From Arthrobacter_H rhombi (GTDB taxonomy: Bacteria > Actinomycetota > Actinomycetes > Actinomycetales > Micrococcaceae), in assembly GCF_039526245.1 (NCBI RefSeq), contig NZ_BAAAIV010000012.1:248001-312000 (forward strand): a DNA stretch of 64,000 nt. The letters are read 5' to 3'. This document shows positions 1 through 6,353 of this stretch, one piece after another. Under the pieces are notes generated by a model. That model saw nothing but the letters and a program-made list of their open reading frames with translations. It did not search any database and was not told where the DNA came from. The translations under genes were made by a program, and so were the position numbers. Each line of letters opens with the position of its first letter. Positions within the stretch are counted from its first letter, which is position 1.

Positions 1-2
1 CC

Positions 3-1487
3 GCCCCCGGCAAATCTCCGGCACAGCTGCGTGCCAGGGGTCGCCAGCTGCTGGAAAAGTACTACGGCGTCTCCTACACCCAGCGGTCCCGCACCGAGCT
101 GCGGGACCGTCGGATCACCCTCGAGGAGGCCAACCACGGCATGACGTGGTTCTCGGGCTATCTCCCGACGGCCAGCTGCCAGGCCATCTTCTCCAAAATC
201 GACAGCATGGCGCGCCTGCTCACGGCAGACCCCGACTCCGCAGCAGCGGTGGTCCAGGCGGCAGCCGCGGCAGGAAACGGCGAAACCGACCTTCAGGCCA
301 TGGCTGACCCCGCCGAAGTCCGGACCCTGGACCAGCTGCGGGCCGACGTCTTCACCGACATGATGCTCAACGGTCCACGGGGCCAGGGACTGGAGACGGT
401 CAACGCAGAGGTCTTCGTCGCCATCCCCTCCACCATGCTCCCGGGAACCCCCGGCGGACCGCTCGGTGGCGAGGAGACGGGCATTGACGGCCCGCCGCCT
501 GCGCGTGGAACCGTCGGCGAGGACCTGCGGGGCGTTGGAGGCCTGGCCACCGCACAGCTGGCGCCGGGAGCGCCCGTACCCACCCTGCTCGGAGCCGGTC
601 CCATCGACCAGGGCTCGGCGGCCCAGCTGATGACCGCCGCGAAGACCTGGTGGCGGTTGATCACCGACCCGATCACCGGAGCCATCCTGGAATTCGGCCA
701 GGACCGGTACCGGCCCACGCCTGCCCAACGCGCCGCACTGCGGTTCCGGGATGGTGGATGCGCCACGCCCGGTTGCACCGGCCCGGCCCGGAACTGCGAG
801 GTCGACCACACCAGGGAATGGCAGGACGGCGGCGGAACTGACATCGCCAACACCCAGCTCAGGTGCAAACGCTGCCACCGGCTGAAGTCCCTGGGGCTGA
901 TCGAGGTGGAGCAGTGTGCCGGCGGAACGGTACTCGTCACGTCCCTGTTCGGCACCCAGCGTGTCGGGTACCCGGCCGCGCCTTGGGCCGTCGGCGGCGG
1001 GCAACAGTCGCTGGCACCTCCAGACCCTGCGGGCCTTCCGTCCCCGCCGATGGATCCGGATGCGGTCATTCCCAGCGCCTCCGCTCCGCAGCCCGGGGGA
1101 CCCGCCGACCCCGGGGTGGTGACGTTGACGCGGACAAGGTTCCTGACCACCCTCCAGTGGGAGCGTTGGCTCTGGAAGGACCTGGAGCCGAACGAACCCC
1201 GGGATCTGTATGGCACGGAGTCACGAAGGATCGAGTCGGACCGGTACCAGTCCCTGCAGATCAGCGAGTGGGGGCGCGTCCACGACGTACCGGACAGCTC
1301 GTGTGCGGACCCCGAACACGGCCGCTATGCGCGCAGCCGGTGGGGCAAGGCCACCCGGAAACGGCGCCTGAAACGCCTGGCCGGAGGATACGGCCCGCCG
1401 GTCATCCAGCGGCCCGATGACCGGGACAATCCCTGGGGCGGTGAACGGCCGCCGCTCCCGCCGACCCCGGATGAGCCTCCCTTTTAG
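3..1487 (+). CDS. DUF222 / HNH endonuclease domain protein, 5' partial
   Basis: The reading frame is open from base 3, so the gene begins left of the window; 494 codons are visible. The first ATG inside (141) is not the true start, because the upstream residues (RRITLEEANHGM) look like the conserved DUF222 ('13E12 repeat') core. A C-terminal HNH nuclease motif lies at about nt 750-890: CATPGC, then CEVDHTREWQDGG, then CKRCHRLKS, giving two Cys pairs and the His/Asn residues of the metal-binding fold. Family members are abundant in Actinobacteria and often multicopy; their substrate is generally unknown. The tail is rich in Pro, Arg and Gly and looks disordered. It lies outside the att repeat, so it is not part of the neighbouring mobile element. 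Confidence 0.85.
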   Translation, partial: APGKSPAQLRARGRQLLEKYYGVSYTQRSRTELRDRRITLEEANHGMTWFSGYLPTASCQAIFSKIDSMARLLTADPDSAAAVVQAAAAAGNGETDLQAMADPAEVRTLDQLRADVFTDMMLNGPRGQGLETVNAEVFVAIPSTMLPGTPGGPLGGEETGIDGPPPARGTVGEDLRGVGGLATAQLAPGAPVPTLLGAGPIDQGSAAQLMTAAKTWWRLITDPITGAILEFGQDRYRPTPAQRAALRFRDGGCATPGCTGPARNCEVDHTREWQDGGGTDIANTQLRCKRCHRLKSLGLIEVEQCAGGTVLVTSLFGTQRVGYPAAPWAVGGGQQSLAPPDPAGLPSPPMDPDAVIPSASAPQPGGPADPGVVTLTRTRFLTTLQWERWLWKDLEPNEPRDLYGTESRRIESDRYQSLQISEWGRVHDVPDSSCADPEHGRYARSRWGKATRKRRLKRLAGGYGPPVIQRPDDRDNPWGGERPPLPPTPDEPPF

Positions 1488-1534
1488 CAAGCGCCGGCGG
1501 CCGGTGGGGAGGGGGACACGGGCCGCACAGCACG

Positions 1535-1568
1535 GAAGCCAGACACCGGCGGACCGGTGTCTGGCTTC
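1535..1568 (-). terminator. Original glnA terminator, displaced by the island
   Basis: A perfect 15-bp inverted repeat (arms 1535-1549 and 1554-1568, loop CGGA) lies 19 bp beyond the left copy of the glnA 3' end at 1588-1611, on the side where glnA transcription would arrive before integration. The arrangement 'glnA stop, short spacer, strong hairpin' indicates the native glnA terminator, now about 9.4 kb from the intact glnA gene. It could also terminate the HNH gene on the other strand. Confidence 0.75.
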
Positions 1569-1587
1569 GCGTCGTCGGTGCTAGGTC

Positions 1588-1611
1588 CTAGCAGCCGTAG
1601 TAGAGCTCGAA
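1588..1611. repeat. attL core (duplicate of the glnA 3' end)
   Basis: This 24-bp copy matches 10938-10961 at 23 of 24 positions; the mismatch is G1594 versus A10944. Read on the minus strand both copies encode FELYYGC plus TAG, the conserved glutamine synthetase C-terminus, and the difference is synonymous (GGC/GGT). This copy is the original chromosomal end of glnA. Matching stops immediately outside the 24 bp on both sides. Confidence 0.88.
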
Positions 1612-1706
1612 GTCTTTCGCTGTTATTGGGGGAGGTTGGATCATGCTGTTTCCCGCATGATTCCGGGGATATCAGTGTTGTCCGTCGATGACTCAAACAG
1701 TGCCTT

Positions 1707-1736
1707 TGTGGACCTGCTGCGGACTTTTTGCGGACT
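1707..1736 (+). repeat. Left arm-type integrase sites (11-bp phased repeats)
   Basis: TGCGGACT occurs at 1718-1725 and again at 1729-1736, with a degenerate copy TGTGGACC at 1707-1714. All three are spaced 11 bp apart, one helical turn. The same octamer pair with the same 11-bp spacing lies at 10893-10911 near the other att core. This fits arm-type binding sites for the N-terminal domain of a tyrosine integrase. The stretch 1612-1814 otherwise holds no gene. Confidence 0.62.
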
Positions 1737-1814
1737 GACACTGTCGGAACGCTGGCGGTGGTGGCGGGTGTTTTCGGTGTCGGGGACTAGCAAGGCCAGC
1801 CCTTTAGGTCCGAT

Positions 1815-2432
1815 TCATTGTTCCTCATCTGGCCTCGCGACTAGCGCCTCGCGGATGCCACTAACAGACGTTTTCAATTCAAGAATGGACTTGCGAATGA
1901 GAGCCAGGCTGCCCTCTCCCTCAGACGTGGATCCACGCCAGTCATTCATGTCTACCGAATACGATAATTCCGGAATGGGCCCGAACGGTCCATCAGCGTT
2001 GATGGTGAATGTGAACCTGAGATCCTCATTCTTATCCCCCAGTAGTGCACCGCCGAAGCCTAACGACCAGCTCCATTCGCGGCCGGGAGCTATCGAGGCA
2101 TGGCCCTCTTGGAAGCGCCTAAGCGCATCCTCAAGCAGGTCTGCGGCCTTGGACGTCTGAGTCGGAAGTTGTTTATCGACAGTGAGACGTACATTCCGTG
2201 CAAGAGTGCGCCCACTATTTCCTACTAATAGCCTGAGGTTCGATCCGTGAATCTTACTTGGCCGAACGTCTGCCCACACGTATGGTTGCGCAGCTTCCTT
2301 TGCCAACTGCTCCTGAAGCTCCACCTGGTCTGCTGCAGATCGCGCCGCCTTGCTCGCAAACCGAGTCGCTATGCAGGCGACAGCCAACGATAGAAAGGCA
2401 ATGGCGAACATTCCCCAGTCCGTAAAAGTCAT
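1815..2432 (-). CDS. Membrane-anchored protein of unknown function (island cargo)
   Basis: 205 aa, starting at the ATG of MTFTDWGMF; a longer reading from an upstream TTG adds nine residues and looks spurious. Residues about 5-25 form one hydrophobic membrane segment, followed by a helical Ala/Gln/Glu-rich stretch (coiled-coil-like) around 28-50. A soluble beta-rich region then contains QPYVWADVRPS and LLVGNSGRTLARNVR. Proteins of this shape, with an N-terminal anchor and an Ig-like C-terminal domain, are common as hypothetical proteins in Actinobacteria; I know no assigned function. GC content is visibly lower than the flanking chromosome. It is divergent from the next gene and placed at the att edge of the island, the usual cargo position. 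No function is claimed. Confidence 0.7.
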   Translation of the reverse strand: MTFTDWGMFAIAFLSLAVACIATRFASKAARSAADQVELQEQLAKEAAQPYVWADVRPSKIHGSNLRLLVGNSGRTLARNVRLTVDKQLPTQTSKAADLLEDALRRFQEGHASIAPGREWSWSLGFGGALLGDKNEDLRFTFTINADGPFGPIPELSYSVDMNDWRGSTSEGEGSLALIRKSILELKTSVSGIREALVARPDEEQ

Positions 2433-2618
2433 GACTATATCTATACATGACCGTCCCAAGCTTGGTTTGAACTCGCTTGTGGTCCCCTCAAGAGAACGAC
2501 CGGGGAGTCTGAGGCTGTGGCGCTCGACCAGGATTCCAATTCATGCGGTAGCGGATTAGGCTCCGTGATGGGGGGCGGCACGCGCCATCTCCGAAAACTA
2601 CAGAACGGGGGGCTAACC

Positions 2619-3122
2619 ATGCCATCAAGCGAAGAGATGCGAACTCTAGGCTCTAAAATCTCGCAACTGATCCAGACAGACTCACCAGGGATGTCAACGC
2701 TACACACGGACGTGGACGACCATGCGTTCCGCGGACTCGTCAACATGATTGCGTTCGCGCTGAACGGACTTGAACCGGAGTACTTCAGTTCGTGCGTGTC
2801 TTATGCAGCAGACGGCGTGACAGCTCATATCGAGTTCGCAGTATTCACGGAACGTCATGTCATCTACTACAGTGGGCCAATCTCGAAGACCGGTCCAGAG
2901 GTTCGGGTGCTGCCGAGAGCCGGTCTAACAGCGTTGACCATTCTCAACGCGCCGGAAATGGTCCCAAACAACAGTTGGAACAACTATGACGGCAACGCTT
3001 CATACTCATTGACCTATGGGGACCACGCAAAGTTCCCTGTGCCTCTCCGGGAGGAAGGACACTCTGATGACGTATTCGCCAACAGCCTCCTGCCTCGCCT
3101 AATGGAGGATTTGGCTTCTTAA
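2619..3122 (+). CDS. Hypothetical cargo protein
   Basis: 167 aa starting at ATG 2619, chosen because a G-rich ribosome-binding stretch (GGGGGG) lies about 6 nt upstream; a GTG 34 codons earlier has no such site. No signal peptide, membrane segment or recognisable domain is seen. The central part (YAADGVTAHIEFAVFTERHVIYYSG) looks like alternating beta strands. Codon use is less GC-biased than in core genes. It diverges from the membrane protein at 1815-2432 across 186 bp and is followed by a strong hairpin, so it forms its own transcription unit. Cargo such as phage interference is possible but unproven. Confidence 0.65.
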   Translation: MPSSEEMRTLGSKISQLIQTDSPGMSTLHTDVDDHAFRGLVNMIAFALNGLEPEYFSSCVSYAADGVTAHIEFAVFTERHVIYYSGPISKTGPEVRVLPRAGLTALTILNAPEMVPNNSWNNYDGNASYSLTYGDHAKFPVPLREEGHSDDVFANSLLPRLMEDLAS

Positions 3123-3128
3123 ATGAGA

Positions 3129-3164
3129 ATGCCCCCAGCAGCCTTTTTGAACTGCTGGGGGCAT
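3129..3164 (+). terminator. Hairpin after the cargo gene
   Basis: A perfect 13-bp stem (3129-3141 with 3152-3164, GC-rich) with a 10-nt loop begins 7 nt after the stop codon at 3122. There is no clear T-run after it. Confidence 0.7.
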
Positions 3165-3349
3165 CCCCCGTGCGGCCAGAAGGCACAAGGGATTGAAGGG
3201 GGTATCTCCTAAACAAGTAGAGCCCAGCCCATTTACTCCGACCGCAGGCGCTGGCGGATCCTCGCATGGTCAGTCATCACGCTCCCCGCCATCACTCGGC
3301 ACTTACCGTGTTGCAGCCCGCCGCGGTGTTCACGCCAAAAACAGTTCGC
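3165..3349. other. Non-coding gap within the island
   Basis: I see no supported gene here. It separates the plus-strand cargo gene from the end of the minus-strand terS unit. Short open frames on either strand lack ribosome-binding sites. Confidence 0.5.
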
Positions 3350-3586
3350 CTAGAAGTTCGGGGTGCCATCCGGGCCATACGGTGACCATGGCTGATCCGG
3401 GATCCAACCCATGTACAACGGAAGGCCCGGTCCACCCTCAGCCACGCTCTTCGCAGCCCACGCCTTACGTGCAGCCGCCCACGCCTCGTACCGTTCAAAG
3501 TCGGTTTCACCCGGCCATTGGTCAGGGATGAAGTCCAAGACCTCAGCTTCCCCGACCACCCTTTCCCGCTGACGCCGCCTAACCAC
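3350..3586 (-). CDS. Small protein downstream of terS
   Basis: 78 aa from a GTG at 3586, supported by GGGGAGG five bases upstream; the frame reads further back but only through the terS gene. The gene overlaps the terS stop by 8 nt, so the two are probably translationally coupled. The sequence is acidic and aromatic-rich (DQWPGETDFERYEAWAAAR, then LYMGWIPDQPWSPYGPDG). From memory, short proteins with this W/P/E-rich start often sit next to actinophage small terminase genes; their role is unknown. It is the last gene of the minus-strand unit. Confidence 0.62.
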   Translation of the reverse strand: MVRRRQRERVVGEAEVLDFIPDQWPGETDFERYEAWAAARKAWAAKSVAEGGPGLPLYMGWIPDQPWSPYGPDGTPNF

Positions 3587-3917
3587 GCCGACCTCCCCCA
3601 GGATGAACGCCGCGAACACCACGGGCCGGCGGCAACGAGTCCTCCTCCAACCCAGGGATCCGCAAAGTAGCCAGGATCCGGGCCAACGCAAGACGCTGCT
3701 GCCTGCCCTCCGCAACGGCCGGATGCAACCGCGACCCCTGGGACGAGCTGATCATCAGCCCGTCATCCTTCACCGCCTTATCCAACTCCCGGATCCGGTC
3801 GCGTGTCCGGCACGCCTCCTCGAGTTGCGCCAACTCATGGTCCATCAACTCAAACTCGCTGGTCGTAGCCTCCCATAGGGCTTTGCCCGCTGAGCCCAAT
3901 CCTCTCGGCATCATCAT
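3579..3917 (-). CDS. Phage terminase small subunit-like protein (P27/Terminase_4 type)
   Basis: 112 aa from the ATG at 3917, with GGAG about 9 nt upstream; an upstream TTG is less likely. The body resembles P27-family small terminases: GLGSAGKALWEATTSEFEL, then MDHELAQLEEACRTRDRI, then SSQGSRLHPAVAEGRQQR, ending RIPGLEEDSLP. In phages this subunit recognises packaging sites and recruits the large subunit; no large subunit is present in the window. In satellites a private TerS redirects the helper phage's packaging motor to satellite DNA, and that is the inferred role here. The position at the far end of the replication unit matches terS in known phage-inducible islands. Confidence 0.72.
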   Translation of the reverse strand: MMMPRGLGSAGKALWEATTSEFELMDHELAQLEEACRTRDRIRELDKAVKDDGLMISSSQGSRLHPAVAEGRQQRLALARILATLRIPGLEEDSLPPARGVRGVHPGGGRRG

Positions 3918-4134
3918 TTCGTCTCCAATCCTGCCCTCCAATGGGCCTGTAAACGGCCCAAAAGAGCCGATATGAACGCGGCCCGGCCAACGGGTTTACG
4001 CGTGTTCTAGCGGTATCCAGTGCCCTCCCATGACCCCGCAAGGGCCCGTTGTTCTGGCAGGCCATGAGTGAAAACGGCACTATGCAGAGGGAGTGCCCAG
4101 GGGGGGGTGGGGAGGGGATCCCCGCCCCGGGTGT

Positions 4135-4165
4135 GGTGCGCCCGCGTGGTTGTCACGGGCGCACC
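4135..4165 (-). terminator. Hairpin between the 296-aa gene and terS
   Basis: A perfect 10-bp GC-rich stem (4135-4144 with 4156-4165) with an 11-nt loop lies 13 nt after the stop of the gene at 4178-5068. There is no T-run. It would attenuate or end the long minus-strand transcript before terS. The remaining gap 3918-4134 contains no gene I can support and may hold a separate terS promoter. Confidence 0.55.
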
Positions 4166-4177
4166 TTGTGGTGTGGG

Positions 4178-5068
4178 TTAGCGGACGGTGACGGCGCTGT
4201 TGGTGTCGTCGTAGTCGATGGCTGTGATGCCTGCTTCTGCTGCGGTGTTGCGGAGTTGGTTGCGGTCGCCTGCGTGGTTGTCGTCTTCGGGGTCGTGGGC
4301 GTACTGCCTGATGCCGGTTCCGGTGTGTTCGGCGCGGGTTTCCATTGGTGCTGGTTCGCGGTAGGGCTTGGCGTCGTCTAGTGCTGGGGCTTCGATGGTT
4401 GCTCCGAGGTTCCAGAGTTCGCGCCAGCGTCCGCCGCGGCTGGTGTTGTTGTTCCAGGCTTCCCAGACGCGTCGGCGGTGTAGGCCGCTTGCGTTGATGC
4501 TGAGCCCGATGAGCGTGCTGTCGAGGCGGCTGGCGTGTGGGCTGTAGCCGGTAAGGGTTGCGGCTGTGTGGAGGGTGGCGAGGAGGGTGGTGAGTTCCAC
4601 GGCGAGGGCGGGGCCGTCTGACCATGCCCCCCGTTCCTTGGCGTTGGCCTTCACGATTTGTTCGGCTGATGTTTCTGAGTCGGTGGTTTCGAGGGCTTTG
4701 ACGAGTTCCCCGGCTTTGGTGTTGAACCGTTCGCGGATGGTGTTGTAGTTCGCTGCGGCGAGGCTGCGGTATTCGACGTGGAGTGCGGCGAGGACGTGGG
4801 CGCTGGCTTCGTTGCGGACGGTTGCTTGGGTGACGGGGTTTCCTGCGGCTTCGGCTTCGGCGAGGATCCGTAGGTGGTGGAGGTGTTCGGGTGTGGAGTC
4901 GGGGTCGAGGATGGCGGTGTTGAGTTCGTGTTGCATGGTGTGGTTGTTGTTGGTGTAGTTTTCCCACCGGTTGATGGTGTTTCGGAAGCTTTCGGTGATG
5001 GTGCCGCCTGCGTCGATGATGGTCTGTACTTCGGCGGCGTAGGTGGTGGGGCTGGTGATGTCTCGCAT
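4178..5068 (-). CDS. Hypothetical 296-aa island protein with A/C-rich coding strand
   Basis: The start is ATG 5068 (MRDITSPTTYAAEV), with AGGA 8 nt upstream; the frame extends further back but is Arg/Pro/His-rich noise. The protein is soluble, helical and very rich in Thr, Asn, Ala and His. Regions include EVQTIIDAGGTITESFRNTI near the N-terminus and GGRWRELWNLGATIEAP near residue 225. No catalytic motif or membrane segment is visible. The coding strand is strikingly rich in A and C (codons AAC, ACC, CAC, GCC), unlike the neighbouring chromosome. It lies between the replication module and terS, where known satellites keep capsid-size or packaging-interference genes, but homology to those was not seen. 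Confidence 0.65.
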   Translation of the reverse strand: MRDITSPTTYAAEVQTIIDAGGTITESFRNTINRWENYTNNNHTMQHELNTAILDPDSTPEHLHHLRILAEAEAAGNPVTQATVRNEASAHVLAALHVEYRSLAAANYNTIRERFNTKAGELVKALETTDSETSAEQIVKANAKERGAWSDGPALAVELTTLLATLHTAATLTGYSPHASRLDSTLIGLSINASGLHRRRVWEAWNNNTSRGGRWRELWNLGATIEAPALDDAKPYREPAPMETRAEHTGTGIRQYAHDPEDDNHAGDRNQLRNTAAEAGITAIDYDDTNSAVTVR

Positions 5069-5082
5069 GGTGTGTCCTGCTT

Positions 5083-5352
5083 TCAGTTGTTTTGGTTGAG
5101 GCGGTTGATGCCGGCTTGGATTGCGGCTGCCTGGGTTTTGAAGTCGTCGAACGGGGTTGTTTGTTCGGGGGTGGTTTTGCCTTCGATGGCGTCGATGATT
5201 TGGGCTTTGAGTGCCCGGTTGTCGTTGAGGGCGGGGGGTTGCCATTCGGGTTGGTCGTCGGGGTTGAGGCTGGCTGGTTTGGGTTGGTTCATGGTTTCGC
5301 CGGGGGTGAGGTGTGCGGAGAGTTGTGCTCGCATTTCGTTTGCGTCACTCAT
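5083..5352 (-). CDS. Hypothetical small acidic/Asn-Gln-rich protein
   Basis: 89 aa starting MSDANEMRAQ at ATG 5352 with AGGAA 8 nt upstream. The middle is Pro-rich (MNQPKPASLNPDDQPEWQPP) and the C-terminal third is helical (AQIIDAIEG, FDDFKTQAAAIQAGINRL). No known domain is recognised. It lies 3 nt from the preceding gene's stop and 14 nt before the 296-aa gene, so it shares their transcript and the same A/C-rich strand bias. Confidence 0.65.
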   Translation of the reverse strand: MSDANEMRAQLSAHLTPGETMNQPKPASLNPDDQPEWQPPALNDNRALKAQIIDAIEGKTTPEQTTPFDDFKTQAAAIQAGINRLNQNN

Positions 5353-5355
5353 TGG

Positions 5356-5574
5356 TTATTCCTGTTCTGCCGTGGTGGCGGGTAGTGGGTGCTCCGGTTC
5401 GCCGTTGGCGTCGCAGAGGTCGTGGAGCTGGTCGGCGAGTGTCCGGGCTTCGGGGTAGGTCAGGTGGGAGACAAGGCCTTTGGCGCGGTTGGTGAGCGCG
5501 ATTCCGGGTGTTTCGTTGCGCTGCTCGTCTCTCCATGTCCAGGGTTTGGGCTTCACTCCGGGGCGACGGGTCAT
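5356..5574 (-). CDS. Hypothetical small protein
   Basis: 72 aa from ATG 5574 (MTRRPGVKPKPWTWRDEQ), preceded by AGGAGAA. The start codon overlaps the stop of the gene before it (ATGA), indicating coupled translation. It has a basic N-terminus and an acidic C-terminus (ARTLADQLHDLCDANGEPEH). Family unknown. Confidence 0.62.
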   Translation of the reverse strand: MTRRPGVKPKPWTWRDEQRNETPGIALTNRAKGLVSHLTYPEARTLADQLHDLCDANGEPEHPLPATTAEQE

Positions 5575-5747
5575 CGGCCGTTCTCCTGGCAGTCGTGGGC
5601 TTGTAGATAGGCCTGTAGGCGTTCGGCGCGGTGCTTCCAGTAGTTGGCTTGCTGCTCCAGCCATGTGGACCGCTCGTAAAGGGCTGCGGCTTGTGCGGGT
5701 TCCCGCCATCCGAGCAACTGCCTGTCCGTGTACCTGTATCCGCTCAT
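5571..5747 (-). CDS. Hypothetical small helical protein
   Basis: 58 aa from ATG 5747 with a strong AGGAGG 8 nt upstream. The start overlaps the previous stop (ATGA), as does its own stop with the next start. It reads MSGYRYTDRQLLGW, then a predicted amphipathic helix (LEQQANYWKHRAERLQAYL). Function unknown. Confidence 0.6.
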   Translation of the reverse strand: MSGYRYTDRQLLGWREPAQAAALYERSTWLEQQANYWKHRAERLQAYLQAHDCQENGR

Positions 5748-5962
5748 TTGCGGGCCTCCTGCGTGGTGGTGTGGGCTTCGAGTACGGCGAGGCGGGCTAT
5801 TGCCGCGGTGGCCTCTGTGCGGGCCTTGTGCTGGCGGTCCTGTAGTTGGACGGCGAGCCATTGAAGCTGGCGCTTGTTGAACTGGGCTACCCATCGTGGC
5901 GGTGTCCAGTCGGCCGGCGGCGTTGATTCCGTGGATTGCGTGGATTCTGTGGCGGGGGTCAT
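5744..5962 (-). CDS. Hypothetical protein with TES repeat N-terminus
   Basis: 72 aa from ATG 5962, overlapping the stop of the upstream gene (ATGA). The N-terminus is a Thr/Glu/Ser repeat (MTPATESTQSTESTPPADW) whose DNA consists of three tandem 9-bp units at 5925-5951, listed separately. The rest is helical (FNKRQLQWLAVQLQDRQHKA and so on). The repeat may be there for its DNA function rather than its peptide. Role unknown. Confidence 0.6.
   Translation of the reverse strand: MTPATESTQSTESTPPADWTPPRWVAQFNKRQLQWLAVQLQDRQHKARTEATAAIARLAVLEAHTTTQEARK
5925..5951 (-). repeat. Iteron-like cluster A (three 9-bp units)
   Basis: Three tandem 9-mers on the plus strand: GATTCCGTG (5925), GATTGCGTG (5934) and GATTCTGTG (5943). 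The same unit recurs at 6387-6441 and 6761-6787, flanking and inside the replication gene. Confidence 0.65.
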
Positions 5963-6213
5963 CGGTTGGCCTGCTCTGCTTGCCACAGCGTCTCCTGGTT
6001 GTCTTCGGGCTGCGTGGGCTCTCCGGCTTCGACGGGGCGTAGCTGGCAGAGGATGATGTGGGCGTCTTTCCCGGCCATGTGGGCGCGGTCTACGGCTCGT
6101 TGGGCCGCCGGGAGGTTCCAGTAGACGGTGCGCCGGTATCGGGGCTCTTGGGAGTCGCTGCGGACTTGTGCCAGGACGACATGCACGCCGTCGATCAGGA
6201 CTGTCGGGTTCAT
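5959..6213 (-). CDS. Hypothetical 84-aa protein
   Basis: Starts at ATG 6213 with AGGAGA 8 nt upstream and overlaps the stop of the 47-aa gene before it (ATGA). The sequence is MNPTVLIDGVHVVLAQVRS, then RRTVYWNLPAAQRAVDRAH, then DAHIILCQLRPVE: a compact alpha/beta fold with a PAAQRAVDRA helix. It looks like a small phage accessory protein; family unknown. Confidence 0.65.
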   Translation of the reverse strand: MNPTVLIDGVHVVLAQVRSDSQEPRYRRTVYWNLPAAQRAVDRAHMAGKDAHIILCQLRPVEAGEPTQPEDNQETLWQAEQANR

Positions 6214-6353
6214 GCGGGGTTCTCCTGATTCGGGTTGCGAAGGTCTTCGAGCTCGTTCTCTAGCCGCCGGATCTTTCGCTCCAATTTGGCGATGATGCCC
6301 TGGCGTAGGGCGGCGAGTCGTTGCCAGTCCTTGAGGGCCAACTGGTCGGTCAT
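6210..6353 (-). CDS. 47-aa coiled-coil microprotein
   Basis: An unbroken frame from ATG 6353 to TGA 6210-6212, 47 codons plus stop. It reads MTDQLALKDWQRLAALRQ, then a heptad-like charged stretch AKLERKIRRLENELEDL. AGGAG lies 6 nt upstream, inside the end of the replication gene, and both its start and its stop overlap neighbours (ATGA on each side). Precise coupling plus the heptad pattern support a real small gene, perhaps a dimerising regulator or replication accessory. Confidence 0.6.
   Translation of the reverse strand: MTDQLALKDWQRLAALRQGIIAKLERKIRRLENELEDLRNPNQENPA

Noticed and set aside
3..1487. The HNH gene as part of the satellite (homing endonuclease or cos cleavage factor)
   Set aside because: It lies outside the att repeat, beyond the old glnA terminator, and belongs to the common chromosomal DUF222 family.
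4080..4967. A 295-codon minus-strand frame rich in Arg/Pro/His
   Set aside because: It overlaps the 296-aa gene in another frame and reads as noise from the A/C-rich strand.
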